Positions 54,637 through 63,774 are shown, numbered from the stretch's first letter. The stretch: DNA of 64,000 nucleotides from Clostridium sp. CMCC3677 (GCF_023845585.1 NZ_JAMQHS010000003.1:282671-346670), one strand, 5' to 3'. Translations and numbers: made by a program. Notes: generated from the sequence alone by a model not told the origin.

Positions 54637-55233
54637 ATGGAAAGAATTAATGTAAAAACAAAATTTTCAACTAGAAAAATGGCTATGGTAGGTATGCTAT
54701 CTGCTATCTCTATTTTTTTAGGCTTAACAGGATTAGGATTTATTCCAATACCACCTGTTAAAGCTACTATCATGCATATACCTGTTATCATAGGTGCAAT
54801 TATTGAAGGACCTGTTGTTGGTGCTTTAGTTGGTGGAGTGTTTGGATTATTTTCAATGTACCAAGCGTTTACAGCTCCAATGCCAACATCATTTATATTT
54901 TGGAATCCTATAATTGCAATATTACCTAGAGTTCTAATTGGGATAGTATCATACTATGTTTATACATTCTTAAAAAATAAAATTAAAAATAAAAGTATTA
55001 GTATTGGTACTGCTGCTATACTAGGAACGCTAACTAATACAATTGGTGTTATGGGCTTAACATATATTATTTATTTAGAAAAATACGCTCATGCATTAGG
55101 AATTAGTAGACAAGCTGCTACTATAGGAATTGGTAGTGTTATTACACTTAATGGTTCTATAGAAGCTATTGTAAGTGCTTTGATTTCAGTTCCAGTAATA
55201 ATGACAATATTAAAAATAAATAGGAATAATTAA
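54637..55233 (+). CDS. ECF-type vitamin transporter S component
   Basis: 198 residues with about six membrane helices and a basic N-terminus (KTKFSTRKMAMVGML). FIPIPPVKATIMHIPVIIGAIIE then GPVVGALVGGVFGLFS, and later FWNPIIAILPRVLIGIVSYY, match ECF S components. The short AxxxA-like helix contacts the shared EcfT. The vitamin cannot be told from sequence; pantothenate and folate-type relatives are candidates. EcfA/EcfT genes are not in the window. GGAGG lies 6 nt before the ATG. Confidence 0.82.
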   Translation: MERINVKTKFSTRKMAMVGMLSAISIFLGLTGLGFIPIPPVKATIMHIPVIIGAIIEGPVVGALVGGVFGLFSMYQAFTAPMPTSFIFWNPIIAILPRVLIGIVSYYVYTFLKNKIKNKSISIGTAAILGTLTNTIGVMGLTYIIYLEKYAHALGISRQAATIGIGSVITLNGSIEAIVSALISVPVIMTILKINRNN

Positions 55234-55248
55234 TTTCAATATTAAATA

Positions 55249-55300
55249 AAAAAAACAATGGTGTAAAATAACTATATCTTTTTACTATCATTGTTTTTTT
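55249..55300 (+). terminator. Terminator after ECF transporter gene
   Basis: AAAAAAACAATG/CATTGTTTTTTT with an inner GTAAAA/TTTTAC pairing, ending in a T-run, about 15 nt past the stop. Confidence 0.8.
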
Positions 55301-55312
55301 GTTTATTAGAAC

Positions 55313-55377
55313 AAAATCGCCAAGGCGACTTTAGAGCCGTGGATTTTTTTAGCCATGCACCCTTTCCAAACGCAGTG
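55313..55377 (+). repeat. Dispersed repeat R3, copy 2
   Basis: Second ~65-bp copy of the element at 6952. It is directly followed by ATATGCATAAGTAAAGCTGG (about 55398-55417), a fragment of R1, so the two repeat types are joined here. The composite lies between a terminator and the P1 peptidase ribosome binding site. Confidence 0.7.
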
Positions 55378-55448
55378 AAGGAATAATGGTGCGGCATATG
55401 CATAAGTAAAGCTGGACATGTAATTAAAATCTAGAGGAGGTATTTTTT

Positions 55449-56417
55449 ATGGAAGAAATTAAATTTTGTGATATAGATGGTATAAAGCTAGGACATGCTG
55501 AAAATAAAGAAGGTGGAACTGGGTGTTCTGTTGTCATCTGTGAAAATGGTGCAACTGGTGGAGTTGATGTTCGTGGCGGTTCACCTGGTACAAGAGAAAC
55601 CGATTTATTAAATCCAATGGAAATGGTAGATAAAATTCATGCTGTTGTGCTATCTGGCGGAAGTGCTTTTGGCCTGGATGCTTCTAGTGGTGTAATGGAA
55701 TATTTAGAAAATAAAAATATTGGCTTTGATGTAACTGTTGCTAAAGTTCCAATAGTGTGTCAAGCAGTTTTATTTGATTTAGCATTTGGTGATTCTAAAA
55801 TACGTCCAAATAAAGAAATGGGAATTAAAGCTTGCTTAAATTCAGAAGAATACTATGATGATATAAACGGTAATATAGGTGCTGGATTTGGTGCAACCGT
55901 AGGAAAGTTTTTAGGACCAGATTTTTCAATGAAAGGTGGTCTAGGTACATATGCTGTTAAAATTGGACCTTTAGAAGTTGGTGCAATTGTAGCTGTCAAT
56001 TGTCTTGGTGATGTAATTGATCCACAAAATTTAAATATAATTTCTGGTGCATATGATCGCAAAAATAATAATTTTTTAAATACAGAAAATTTATTATTGT
56101 CTAGCTTATATAATCCTATTAATCCATTTAAAGGGAATACCACTATTGGAATAATTGTTACTAATGCAAACTTTACTAAAGCAGAAGCAAATAAAGTCGC
56201 TTCTATGGCTCACAATGGCTATGCTAGAACAATGTATCCAGCTCACACTATGTTTGATGGAGATACAATATTTACAATGTCAACAAATAAAGTTAAATCT
56301 GATGTTACTACTGTTGGGATGATAGGCGCTAAAGTAATGCAAGAAGCTATTCTAAGAGGTGTTAAATCTGCAAAATCATTATTTGGAGTACCTAGTTTTC
56401 AAGATATAAATAGATAA
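55449..56417 (+). CDS. P1 (DmpA/BapA) family aminopeptidase
   Basis: 322 residues of the Ntn-hydrolase-type DmpA family, which self-cleaves into two chains and hydrolyses N-terminal amino acids or beta-peptides. GGVDVRGGSPGTRETDLL and VLSGGSAFGLDASSGVMEYL are the N-terminal family motifs. The likely self-cleavage point is in FKGNTTIGIIVTNANF, before a Thr where many relatives have Ser. MARTMYP-like GYARTMYPAHTMFDGDTIF follows. It has no signal peptide. AGGAGG lies 8 nt before the ATG. Its start region follows an R3/R1 composite repeat. Confidence 0.88.
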   Translation: MEEIKFCDIDGIKLGHAENKEGGTGCSVVICENGATGGVDVRGGSPGTRETDLLNPMEMVDKIHAVVLSGGSAFGLDASSGVMEYLENKNIGFDVTVAKVPIVCQAVLFDLAFGDSKIRPNKEMGIKACLNSEEYYDDINGNIGAGFGATVGKFLGPDFSMKGGLGTYAVKIGPLEVGAIVAVNCLGDVIDPQNLNIISGAYDRKNNNFLNTENLLLSSLYNPINPFKGNTTIGIIVTNANFTKAEANKVASMAHNGYARTMYPAHTMFDGDTIFTMSTNKVKSDVTTVGMIGAKVMQEAILRGVKSAKSLFGVPSFQDINR

Positions 56418-56599
56418 ATTTAACATTATTATCGAATTTTATTAACGTATGTAGTTTTTTGGATTTTATAATTAATTTTTACTAATATTCCTCTCATTAC
56501 ATAGAGTATATTTTTTGATATGGCACAAAATAATACTGCAAAGCAGAAAAGCTTAGCAAATAAAATTATTTTATAATTAGATTAAAGGAGGAATATATT

Positions 56600-56782
56600 A
56601 TGGCAAATTCATTAGTACCAGAAGCAAAAAACGGGTTAGCAAAATTCAAAAATGAAGTAGCAAATGAAATGGGTGTTCCATTTACTGATTACAATGGTAA
56701 CCTTTCTTCTAAGCAATGTGGAAGCGTTGGTGGAGAAATGGTTAAGAGAATGGTACAACAATACGAATCTGGCATAAAATAG
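56600..56782 (+). CDS. Alpha/beta-type small acid-soluble spore protein
   Basis: 60 residues, about 75-80 % identical by eye to the SASP at 13447. It shares FKNEVANEMGVPF, YNG-LSSKQCGSVGGEMVKRMV and QQYE. It differs mainly at the N-terminus and the last residues. AAAGGAGG lies 8 nt before the ATG. As in the paralogue, a Cys is present in the loop between the two DNA-binding helices. An unusual long-range inverted repeat follows the gene. Confidence 0.95.
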   Translation: MANSLVPEAKNGLAKFKNEVANEMGVPFTDYNGNLSSKQCGSVGGEMVKRMVQQYESGIK

Positions 56783-56799
56783 TATTCTGACTGTGTACC

Positions 56800-56969
56800 A
56801 AAAGAGGAGATAGATATACTCTAATATTAATAAATTAATATATGACTTTTCATTTTAAATATAGGATTATGAAAAACTGAAATTTTTCAGATAAAACAAA
56901 TTCTCATTTAAAATAAATCATATATAAAATAATTTATTAAACATAAAAGGAGTATTCTATCTCCTTTTA
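56800..56969. other. Long-range inverted repeat downstream of SASP
   Basis: AGGAGATAGATATACTC near 56805-56821 and its near-complement GAGTATTCTATCTCCT near 56950-56965 are about 130 nt apart. The right copy can itself fold, as AAAAGGAG/CTCCTTTT (56945-56967), with T-rich sequence after it, so it may be a terminator. No open reading frame lies between the arms. Confidence 0.45.
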
Positions 56970-56985
56970 CATTTTATTATTATAA

Positions 56986-57089
56986 GGCTGTGTTTTAATT
57001 TTAGCAAAGTGTTGATATATGTATAAGTAAAATTGTACAAATGCCACTTTTACCTATTGCATATATCAACACTTATTTAAAACAGAGCC
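56986..57089 (+). repeat. Dispersed repeat R1, short copy
   Basis: 104 bp: GGCTGTGTTTTAATTTTAGC and AAGTGTTGATATATG on the left; GCATATATCAACACTTATTT and AAAACAGAGCC on the right. It has the same termini as the 217-bp copy, with a much smaller centre. Confidence 0.75.
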
Positions 57090-57173
57090 TATTATAAAGT
57101 TTGTAAAGATAATTTAAATAAGAAATTCTAACTTCACGAATTATATTATTAAAATATTTTTAATAAATAAAAC

Positions 57174-59780
57174 TTAATTATTTACAGGTTTCAATATTAT
57201 TTCTTCATTGGCTCCATCAACTACTACTTTAGATCCATAAATTAAATCTCCTTTAATTATCATTCTTGCAAGACTATTTTCTAAAGTATTTTGAATATAT
57301 CTTTTAAGAGGTCTTGCCCCGTATATTGGGTCATATCCTTCTTTAGCCATTATTGATTTAGCTGAATCAGTAACTTCTAGTTCTATATTCTTATCTTTTA
57401 ATCTGTTCTTAACTTCATTTAAAAATATATTTATAATTTTCTTTATTCCATTTTCAGATAGTGGTTTAAACATAATTATATCATCAACTCTATTTAAGAA
57501 TTCCGGTTTAAATCTTAATTTTAATTGATTTATTACATCTTCTTTTATACTTGGTTCAATATAATTCTCACTTTTATTCTCTAATAAATAATTACTACCT
57601 ATATTAGAAGTCATTATAATTATAGTATTTTTAAAATCTACTGTTTTTCCTTTATTATCAGTTAATCTACCATCATCTAAAATTTGAAGGAATATATTAA
57701 ATACATCATCATGTGCTTTTTCTATTTCATCAAAAAGTACTACACTATATGGATTTCTTCTTACTGATTCTGTTAGTTGTCCGCCTTCATCATAACCTAC
57801 ATATCCTGGAGGCGCTCCAACTAATCTTGATACTGAATGTTTTTCCATGTATTCTGACATATCGATACGAATAATATTTTCTTCTGAATCAAATAAATTT
57901 CTAGCTAAAGTTTTTGCAAGTTCTGTTTTACCTACTCCTGTTGGTCCTAAAAAGATAAATGATCCTATTGGTCTATTAATATCTTTAAGCCCTGCTCTAG
58001 CTCTAAGAATTGCATTTGTAACAGACTCAATAGCTTCGTCTTGACCTATTACTCTTTTGCTCATCTCGTCTTCTAATCTTAAAAGTTTTTCTCTTTCACC
58101 TTCAAGAATATTACTTACAGGTATTCCAGTCCATTTAGATAAAATTTGTGAAACTTCCTCTTCTGTAACTTCTTCTTTTAAAAGAGCACCTTCATAATTT
58201 TCTTTAACTTCTAATTCTACATTTTTAAGCTTTTCTTCTAATGCAGGAATTTTACTGTATTGAATTTCAGCTACCTTGTTGTATTCATAATTTCTTTGAG
58301 CAGCTTCTAATTCTCCTCTAGCTTCATCTAGTTCTTCTTTAATATTTTTTAAAACAACTATATGCGCTTTTTCTTTTTCATATTTAGCTGTCATCTCATC
58401 ATTTTCTTCTTTTAATCCAGCTAATTCTTTTTCTAAATCTGTTAATCTATTTTTAGACCCTTCATCTTTTTCTTTTGATAATGCTTCTTTTTCAATTTCA
58501 AGTTTAAATATTTTTCTTCTTATTACATCTAACTCTGTTGGTAGAGAATCTATTTCTGATCTTATCATGGCACCTGCTTCATCAATCAAATCAATAGCTT
58601 TATCTGGTAAATATCTGTCTTGAATATATCTATCTGATAATTTTGCAGCTGATACTATTGCCGAATCATGTATTCTTATACCATGATGTATTTCAAACCT
58701 TTCTTTTAATCCTCTTAATATTGAAATTGTGTCTTCAACAGTAGGTTCTTCTATTATTACTGGTTGAAATCTTCTTTCTAGAGCCTTATCTTTTTCAATA
58801 TATTGTCTATATTCATCAAATGTTGTTGCACCTATACAATGAAGTTCTCCTCTTGCAAGTAATGGCTTAATTAAGTTACCTGCATCCATAGCTCCATCAG
58901 TTTTACCTGCACCAACAATAGTATGAATTTCATCTATAAATAAAATTATTCTACCTTCACTATTTTGAACTTCCTTTAAAACAGCTTTTAATCTTTCTTC
59001 AAATTCACCTCTATATTTGGCCCCTGCTATTAATGATCCCATATCTAAAGAAAATATAATCTTTTCTTTTAGACCCTCTGGTACATCACCTCTAACTATT
59101 CTTTCAGCTAGCCCTTCAACTATTGCTGTTTTACCCACACCTGGTTCACCTATAAGAACAGGATTATTTTTTGTTCTTCTTGATAGAATTCTTATAGCTC
59201 TTCTTATTTCTTCATCTCTACCTATAACAGGATCTAATTTATGCTTTTTAGCTAACTCTACTAAATTAGTTCCATATTTAGCTAATGCATCATAAGTTCC
59301 CTCTGGGTCTTGAGTATCAACTCTTTGACTTCCTCTAACTTCTGATAAAACTTTTAAAAATTTATCCTTAGTAAGGTTATATTTATTTAATAATTTAGCC
59401 ACTTCTCCATTTTTATCAATATCCATTATAGATAACATTAAATGTTCAACACTTATATAAGAATCTTCGAATTTTTTTGATATTTCTTCTGCTTTAATTA
59501 AAATTTCATCTACTTTTCTTGTGATATATACTCCTGAATTTGATGCACCTTCACCTAAAACTTTAGGCATTGAATCAATTATTTTATTTAAATTATCTTT
59601 TAAAGATTTTACTTGAATACCCATCTTAGTAAAAATATTAGGTACTAAACCATCTTCTTGATTAACCAGAGCAGAAAAAACATGAATTACATCTATTTGT
59701 TGGTGATTATATTTAACTGCTATAATATTGGCATCACTTAAAGCTTGTTGTACTCTTAATGTCATTTTTTCTATATTCAT
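57174..59780 (-). CDS. clpB: ATP-dependent chaperone ClpB
   Basis: An 868-residue Hsp100 disaggregase. The N-terminal Clp_N repeats span 1 to about 145. AAA+ domain 1 has GEPGVGKTAIVEG near residue 210 and FIDEIH. The M-domain coiled coil lies around 405-525 (LELEKE-like IEKEALSKEKD and YNKVAEIQYSKIPALEEKL), which distinguishes ClpB from ClpA/C. AAA+ domain 2 has LGPTGVGKTELAK near 612 and VVLFDEIEKAH. It lacks the IGF/L ClpP-docking loop as expected. GGAGG lies 8 nt before the ATG. It is controlled by a CtsR site. Confidence 0.96.
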   Translation of the reverse strand: MNIEKMTLRVQQALSDANIIAVKYNHQQIDVIHVFSALVNQEDGLVPNIFTKMGIQVKSLKDNLNKIIDSMPKVLGEGASNSGVYITRKVDEILIKAEEISKKFEDSYISVEHLMLSIMDIDKNGEVAKLLNKYNLTKDKFLKVLSEVRGSQRVDTQDPEGTYDALAKYGTNLVELAKKHKLDPVIGRDEEIRRAIRILSRRTKNNPVLIGEPGVGKTAIVEGLAERIVRGDVPEGLKEKIIFSLDMGSLIAGAKYRGEFEERLKAVLKEVQNSEGRIILFIDEIHTIVGAGKTDGAMDAGNLIKPLLARGELHCIGATTFDEYRQYIEKDKALERRFQPVIIEEPTVEDTISILRGLKERFEIHHGIRIHDSAIVSAAKLSDRYIQDRYLPDKAIDLIDEAGAMIRSEIDSLPTELDVIRRKIFKLEIEKEALSKEKDEGSKNRLTDLEKELAGLKEENDEMTAKYEKEKAHIVVLKNIKEELDEARGELEAAQRNYEYNKVAEIQYSKIPALEEKLKNVELEVKENYEGALLKEEVTEEEVSQILSKWTGIPVSNILEGEREKLLRLEDEMSKRVIGQDEAIESVTNAILRARAGLKDINRPIGSFIFLGPTGVGKTELAKTLARNLFDSEENIIRIDMSEYMEKHSVSRLVGAPPGYVGYDEGGQLTESVRRNPYSVVLFDEIEKAHDDVFNIFLQILDDGRLTDNKGKTVDFKNTIIIMTSNIGSNYLLENKSENYIEPSIKEDVINQLKLRFKPEFLNRVDDIIMFKPLSENGIKKIINIFLNEVKNRLKDKNIELEVTDSAKSIMAKEGYDPIYGARPLKRYIQNTLENSLARMIIKGDLIYGSKVVVDGANEEIILKPVNN

Positions 59781-59831
59781 TCTTCTTGCCTCCCCTATTT
59801 ATTTTCACTATATATTTTCTTCTTTAAATAT

Positions 59832-59860
59832 ATAATAATACAAAGGTCAAAGAAAGTCAA
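59832..59860 (-). promoter_or_regulatory. clpB promoter
   Basis: TTGACT, 17-nt spacer, TATTAT on the minus strand, with the -35 lying inside the CtsR operator. A ribosome binding site follows after about 40 nt. Confidence 0.75.
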
Positions 59861-59861
59861 A
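59845..59861 (+). promoter_or_regulatory. CtsR operator
   Basis: GGTCAAA-GAA-AGTCAAA is an exact match to the CtsR heptad direct repeat (A/G)GTCAAA-NAN-(A/G)GTCAAA. It overlaps the clpB -35, so CtsR should repress clpB and release it on heat stress. Confidence 0.88.
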
Positions 59862-59877
59862 GTATATTTAAAAAATA

Positions 59878-59917
59878 AAAAAAGTTCTATTAAATTGGAT
59901 TTTTAATAGAACTTTTT
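59878..59917 (-). terminator. Terminator after DNRLRE gene
   Basis: AAAAAGTTCTATTAAA/TTTAATAGAACTTTTT, a 16-bp stem with a short loop, 16 nt past the stop and immediately before the clpB control region. Confidence 0.85.
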
Positions 59918-59932
59918 AATGACATTATTTTT

Positions 59933-60466
59933 TTACGCCTCAACTTCCAATGATAAATAAGGCTTATTTCTATTTCTGGAATAAGAAAATATACTTATAC
60001 AATTCTCTACATCTTCCATTCCTGTTAATGTTAATCCAAAATTTTCTTCATAATAATTAAACCACTTGTTTACCATTTCAGAAACATCTACACTTAGAAA
60101 ATGCTCATCTTTATTTCCTTCAATAATTAAGAAATTACCTGTGTATTCATAACTAGGTGCGTTATTCCAATTAACTGCTAAAGGATTATATTCTTCAGTA
60201 TTATTATTTAAGAAAACTTTATTTCCAGAAACCTGTCTAAAATTATATATATTTTTTTCTACACATAAATTCAATGTTGCAGATTTTATCTTATAGGTGT
60301 TTAATATTTTATCCTTTATATCAAACATCATTAGTGTCCTAAAAACGTTACCATCAGTTCCTACTACATTTCCTACTGGTAAATACTTATTTTCATAAAA
60401 ATTTTCTTCATTAAATCTTCTACTAATCACAGATATAGATGAAGGGTAAACAGAAATAAATTTCAT
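59933..60466 (-). CDS. DNRLRE-domain protein
   Basis: 177 residues, essentially one DNRLRE-type beta-sandwich domain. FRTLMMFDIKDKILNTYKIKSATLNL, VNWNNAPSYE, SVDVSEMVNKWF and FSYSRNRNKPYLSLEV are the characteristic strands, all in order. No signal peptide or second domain is present, although most DNRLRE proteins are secreted enzymes or surface proteins. A structural or spore-surface role is possible but unproven. AAGGAG lies 7 nt before the ATG. Confidence 0.78.
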   Translation of the reverse strand: MKFISVYPSSISVISRRFNEENFYENKYLPVGNVVGTDGNVFRTLMMFDIKDKILNTYKIKSATLNLCVEKNIYNFRQVSGNKVFLNNNTEEYNPLAVNWNNAPSYEYTGNFLIIEGNKDEHFLSVDVSEMVNKWFNYYEENFGLTLTGMEDVENCISIFSYSRNRNKPYLSLEVEA

Positions 60467-60577
60467 TAAACCGCTCCTTTAAAATTATCTTTCTTAATCT
60501 ATATCTATGAAGATATTTAACTTTTAATTCACATTATCAAAATTATTATATATGTAAAAATAACACATTTATGTTAT

Positions 60578-61906
60578 TTAACATAAGTGTGTTAAATTTA
60601 GCTTAATATTTAACGGCAGTGAAAGATACCCCTTAATTTTTTTATATTCTTTTATCCACAAAAAAGCTAAATTAAAATATTTTAACGAATCAGATACAGA
60701 TCCTAGTTTATAATACATATTTCCCATATCTATATATCTTTCCTTACGTTCTTCTTTAGTACCTGATTTAAATAAAGCATCTAATGCTATATTCATATAT
60801 TTTTCAGCTTGTACATAATCTCCTAATTTCTGAAGTATTGTACCCTTTAAATAATATGATTTCTTTAATAAAGATATATTATCAGTAGAAATTGCAATAT
60901 TTAAAGATTCATCTGCTATTTTAGATGCAATTTCAAATTCTGAATTCTTTACTAAAATTTTAGTACAAGAATTTAAAAACTCTACATATTTTTCTTTATT
61001 ATGATGTGGGAATGTCTTTATTCCCTCTTCTATTTCTTTTATGGCTTTCTCTCTATCATTTATTTGAAAATAATATTTACCATAATCACCTCTAGATAAT
61101 GCTAAATTTATAGGATTATGTTTTTGATATTCAAAAGCTTTAATTTTAAAGTCTTCAGCATAATCTTTATTTAACTTAATACACAAAGTCGCATATGCAT
61201 GATATATTTTTCCCTTATTTAAGTCACTATTTATTTTATCAATATCTTTAATTACTATTGATAAAAGTTCATATGCTTCTTCATATTTATTTAATCTTTG
61301 ATAACAAATAGCTTCATTATATAAGATTAAGCAGTACTCTTCCCGATCTATTTTTTTATTTTCTTGATTTAAAATTTCTCTTAATTTATTATAATAAGCT
61401 ATTGATTCTAAATACTCTTTATTTTCATATAAGTATCTAGCCATATCTTTAAAATATACTAATGTATTTTCAACATTATTATTTTTTTGATACAAATCAT
61501 AATATTGAGAAACTATTAATTGAATATTTTCAACTTTACTTTGTTCAACATAATAAGTAAATAGTATATGTATTAATTCAAAAGCTAAATCATTATATTT
61601 ATATTTCAAAGCATATTCTAAATTATATTTCAGCTTATTTTCACACTCTGAATCCGAAGACAATGTCTTTTTTATTAATTCTAAGTTATTTAATATTTGA
61701 TCATATACATCTTGTATTAAATAATTTAGTTCAATTCCTATTTTCTCTGATATATATTCTAATAGTTCTTTATCAGCCTTAACTTTTCCATTTTCTATAC
61801 AACTCATTTTAGAAATTGAAATTTTAGTTCCACATAAGTCTTTTAATGTAATACCTTTAAAAATTCTAGCCCTTTTTATTTTTTCCCCTGTAGATAATAT
61901 TTCCAC
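60578..61906 (-). CDS. XRE-family regulator with TPR domain (paralogue A)
   Basis: 442 residues. The XRE helix-turn-helix covers residues 1 to about 65 (GEKIKRARIFKGITLKDLCGTKISI...). The rest is a run of TPR-like helices. The plan is that of peptide-sensing RRNPP regulators. Lengths and the first five residues match paralogue B upstream. The start is GTG with GGGTG upstream, giving MEILS. Its helix-turn-helix ends in NGKVKADKELLEYISEKIGI. No small secreted peptide gene is adjacent. Confidence 0.82.
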   Translation of the reverse strand: MEILSTGEKIKRARIFKGITLKDLCGTKISISKMSCIENGKVKADKELLEYISEKIGIELNYLIQDVYDQILNNLELIKKTLSSDSECENKLKYNLEYALKYKYNDLAFELIHILFTYYVEQSKVENIQLIVSQYYDLYQKNNNVENTLVYFKDMARYLYENKEYLESIAYYNKLREILNQENKKIDREEYCLILYNEAICYQRLNKYEEAYELLSIVIKDIDKINSDLNKGKIYHAYATLCIKLNKDYAEDFKIKAFEYQKHNPINLALSRGDYGKYYFQINDREKAIKEIEEGIKTFPHHNKEKYVEFLNSCTKILVKNSEFEIASKIADESLNIAISTDNISLLKKSYYLKGTILQKLGDYVQAEKYMNIALDALFKSGTKEERKERYIDMGNMYYKLGSVSDSLKYFNLAFLWIKEYKKIKGYLSLPLNIKLNLTHLC

Positions 61907-61956
61907 TTACATCACCCATTTATATTTATTGATTCATTATATAATATGAATTAATT

Positions 61957-63255
61957 TTATTTTATTAATCCTAACTCTTCAAAAAATTTAATTCCTTCAT
62001 TTAAATAATTACTTGCTCTATTTTCATCTTTTTTATCCATAAAATGCTTACCTATTTTCATAGCTATTTCGCCTGCTTTTAATAAATCTTTGCTTTCTTT
62101 AGCTTTAGCATATGCTTCCATGATCATTTTTTCAGCATTTTCATATTCTTCTGATATATTAAAAATTATATATTGTATTAATTTACATTCTATTAATCTA
62201 CTAAAATCATTTGGGTCTATAACTTTATCCATTTGTTCTACTATTTTTCTGCATTCTTCTATATTTTTAAGTTTTAGATGTGATTTACATATGTCTATTA
62301 AAACATCTACTTCATTTTCAAATTCATTTTGATTAATTACCTTTTTAGATATTTCATAATGCTTAAACGACTCTTCTAAATTATCTAATTCATAAAATAA
62401 TTTACCTAAGTTATGTTCAATTTCTACTACACTCTTTTTGTGTTCTATTTTTCTATAGACTTCTAATGCTTTTTTAGAATATGCAGTAGCTTTCAATAAA
62501 TCTCCTCGTTTATTGAATTCTTCAGCTAAAACAAGCAGTGTTTTGGCATAACCTTTATCACTATAAGTTCTTTCTAATTTCTTCTTGGCAACATTTGAAT
62601 ATTCTAATGCTTTATCTAAATCTTCTATATTAAAATAAGTTCGTGCCATATTATAGTATATTTCTCCTAATAAAAAGTCATCCTCTATGTTATTATCTAA
62701 ATATACTTTTTCTGCTTGTCTTAAATAACTACTAGCAGAATGATATGCTCTTAAATTTATTGTTATTTTGGCTAAGTTTAAAAACGTTTTAATTATTTCT
62801 TCATAATTATTATTTTTAATAAATATAACATTAGAAGATAAGAAAAACTTTTGTGCCATTTGAAAATCTTTTTTATAAACATATATTTGTGCTGTTATAA
62901 ATAATAATCTTGCTTTTCTATATTCTAAATTATATTTTTCTGAATAATATAAAGCATTTTCTATGTATTTTTGTGCAATGTCATAAATTTCTAATAATAT
63001 ATATGATTCTGCAACTTGTTCATAATAGATGCTTATTTTTTCGGCTTGACTTTCTTCCGACTCCATAAGATGTTCAATACTTATATTTAATGTTGCTGCT
63101 AAGTATTCAAGCAAATCCATTGATGGATTTGATCTTCCTGATTCAATTAAACTTATTTGACCAGGAGTTATCCTATTCTTTGCTAAATCTTTTAATGTCA
63201 TATTTAATTCTTTTCGTCTCGTCTTTATTTTTTCACCCAATGACAGGATTTCCAC
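61957..63255 (-). CDS. XRE-family regulator with TPR domain (paralogue B)
   Basis: 432 residues. The helix-turn-helix (1 to about 65) reads GEKIKTRRKELNMTLKDLAKNRITPGQ then SLIESGRSNPSMDLLEYLAATLNI. TPR-like helices such as AQKYIENALYYSEKYNLEYRKARL follow. GTG with AAGAG 9 nt upstream is chosen over an earlier TTG because it mirrors paralogue A: both proteins then start MEILS. The paralogues are 50 nt apart and may form an operon. Targets and ligands are unknown. Confidence 0.82.
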   Translation of the reverse strand: MEILSLGEKIKTRRKELNMTLKDLAKNRITPGQISLIESGRSNPSMDLLEYLAATLNISIEHLMESEESQAEKISIYYEQVAESYILLEIYDIAQKYIENALYYSEKYNLEYRKARLLFITAQIYVYKKDFQMAQKFFLSSNVIFIKNNNYEEIIKTFLNLAKITINLRAYHSASSYLRQAEKVYLDNNIEDDFLLGEIYYNMARTYFNIEDLDKALEYSNVAKKKLERTYSDKGYAKTLLVLAEEFNKRGDLLKATAYSKKALEVYRKIEHKKSVVEIEHNLGKLFYELDNLEESFKHYEISKKVINQNEFENEVDVLIDICKSHLKLKNIEECRKIVEQMDKVIDPNDFSRLIECKLIQYIIFNISEEYENAEKMIMEAYAKAKESKDLLKAGEIAMKIGKHFMDKKDENRASNYLNEGIKFFEELGLIK

Positions 63256-63478
63256 ATTTTTCAACTCTTTTCTATACCAAGAATTATTATATTAATAATT
63301 ATACCATAAAATCACAATAAACTACACCAAATTATTATTATTTTTCTATTATTTATGTATCTTTTACATTTTTATGCAATATTGATGTAATTACATTATA
63401 TTTAATATATTTTTTTATTTAACTTTTAATAATATAAATAATATTTAAAAATTTCATTATAAAATATGCTACAAAAAT

Positions 63479-63518
63479 AAAAAGACAAGAAAAAACATTT
63501 ATTTTTTCTTGTCTTTTT
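63479..63518 (-). terminator. Terminator after YtxH-like gene
   Basis: A 17-bp stem AAAAAGACAAGAAAAAA/TTTTTTCTTGTCTTTTT with a 6-nt loop, 13 nt past the stop, T-rich on both strands. Confidence 0.9.
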
Positions 63519-63531
63519 GATAAACATATTT

Positions 63532-63708
63532 TTATTTCATACAACAATTCATCATATTATCATATGTATCTTCAGCCATATTTCTCATTTTTGTTCCAAC
63601 TCTTCTCATTTTCTTTTGAGTTCTGCGATCTAAATTAGGCATAAATGCCATTCCTACAGCTGTACTAATTAATGCTCCTGCAACAATTCCCTTAGTAAAT
63701 TTTCCCAT
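63532..63708 (-). CDS. YtxH-like small membrane-associated protein
   Basis: 58 residues: a glycine-rich hydrophobic N-terminus (GKFTKGIVAGALISTAVGMAF) as in YtxH proteins, a basic linker (DRRTQKKMRRVGTK) and a Cys pair near the end (NCCMK). Function is unknown; YtxH proteins of Bacillus are stress-linked. The ATG 6 nt after AGAGGTG is chosen over an in-frame GTG upstream. Confidence 0.75.
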   Translation of the reverse strand: MGKFTKGIVAGALISTAVGMAFMPNLDRRTQKKMRRVGTKMRNMAEDTYDNMMNCCMK

Positions 63709-63733
63709 AATAAACACCTCTTACATTTTTTTT

Positions 63734-63774
63734 GCTATGTTTTAGTATAATGTTTATATATTTAAAACATAGCC
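63734..63774. repeat. R1-like minimal palindrome
   Basis: GCTATGTTTTA/TAAAACATAGC arms around about 19 nt. It has the termini of R1 only and lies upstream of the YtxH-like gene. Confidence 0.55.

Noticed and set aside
63265..63478. Signalling-peptide gene for the XRE-TPR regulators
   Set aside because: No frame with a ribosome binding site and a hydrophobic leader was found in the flanking gaps.
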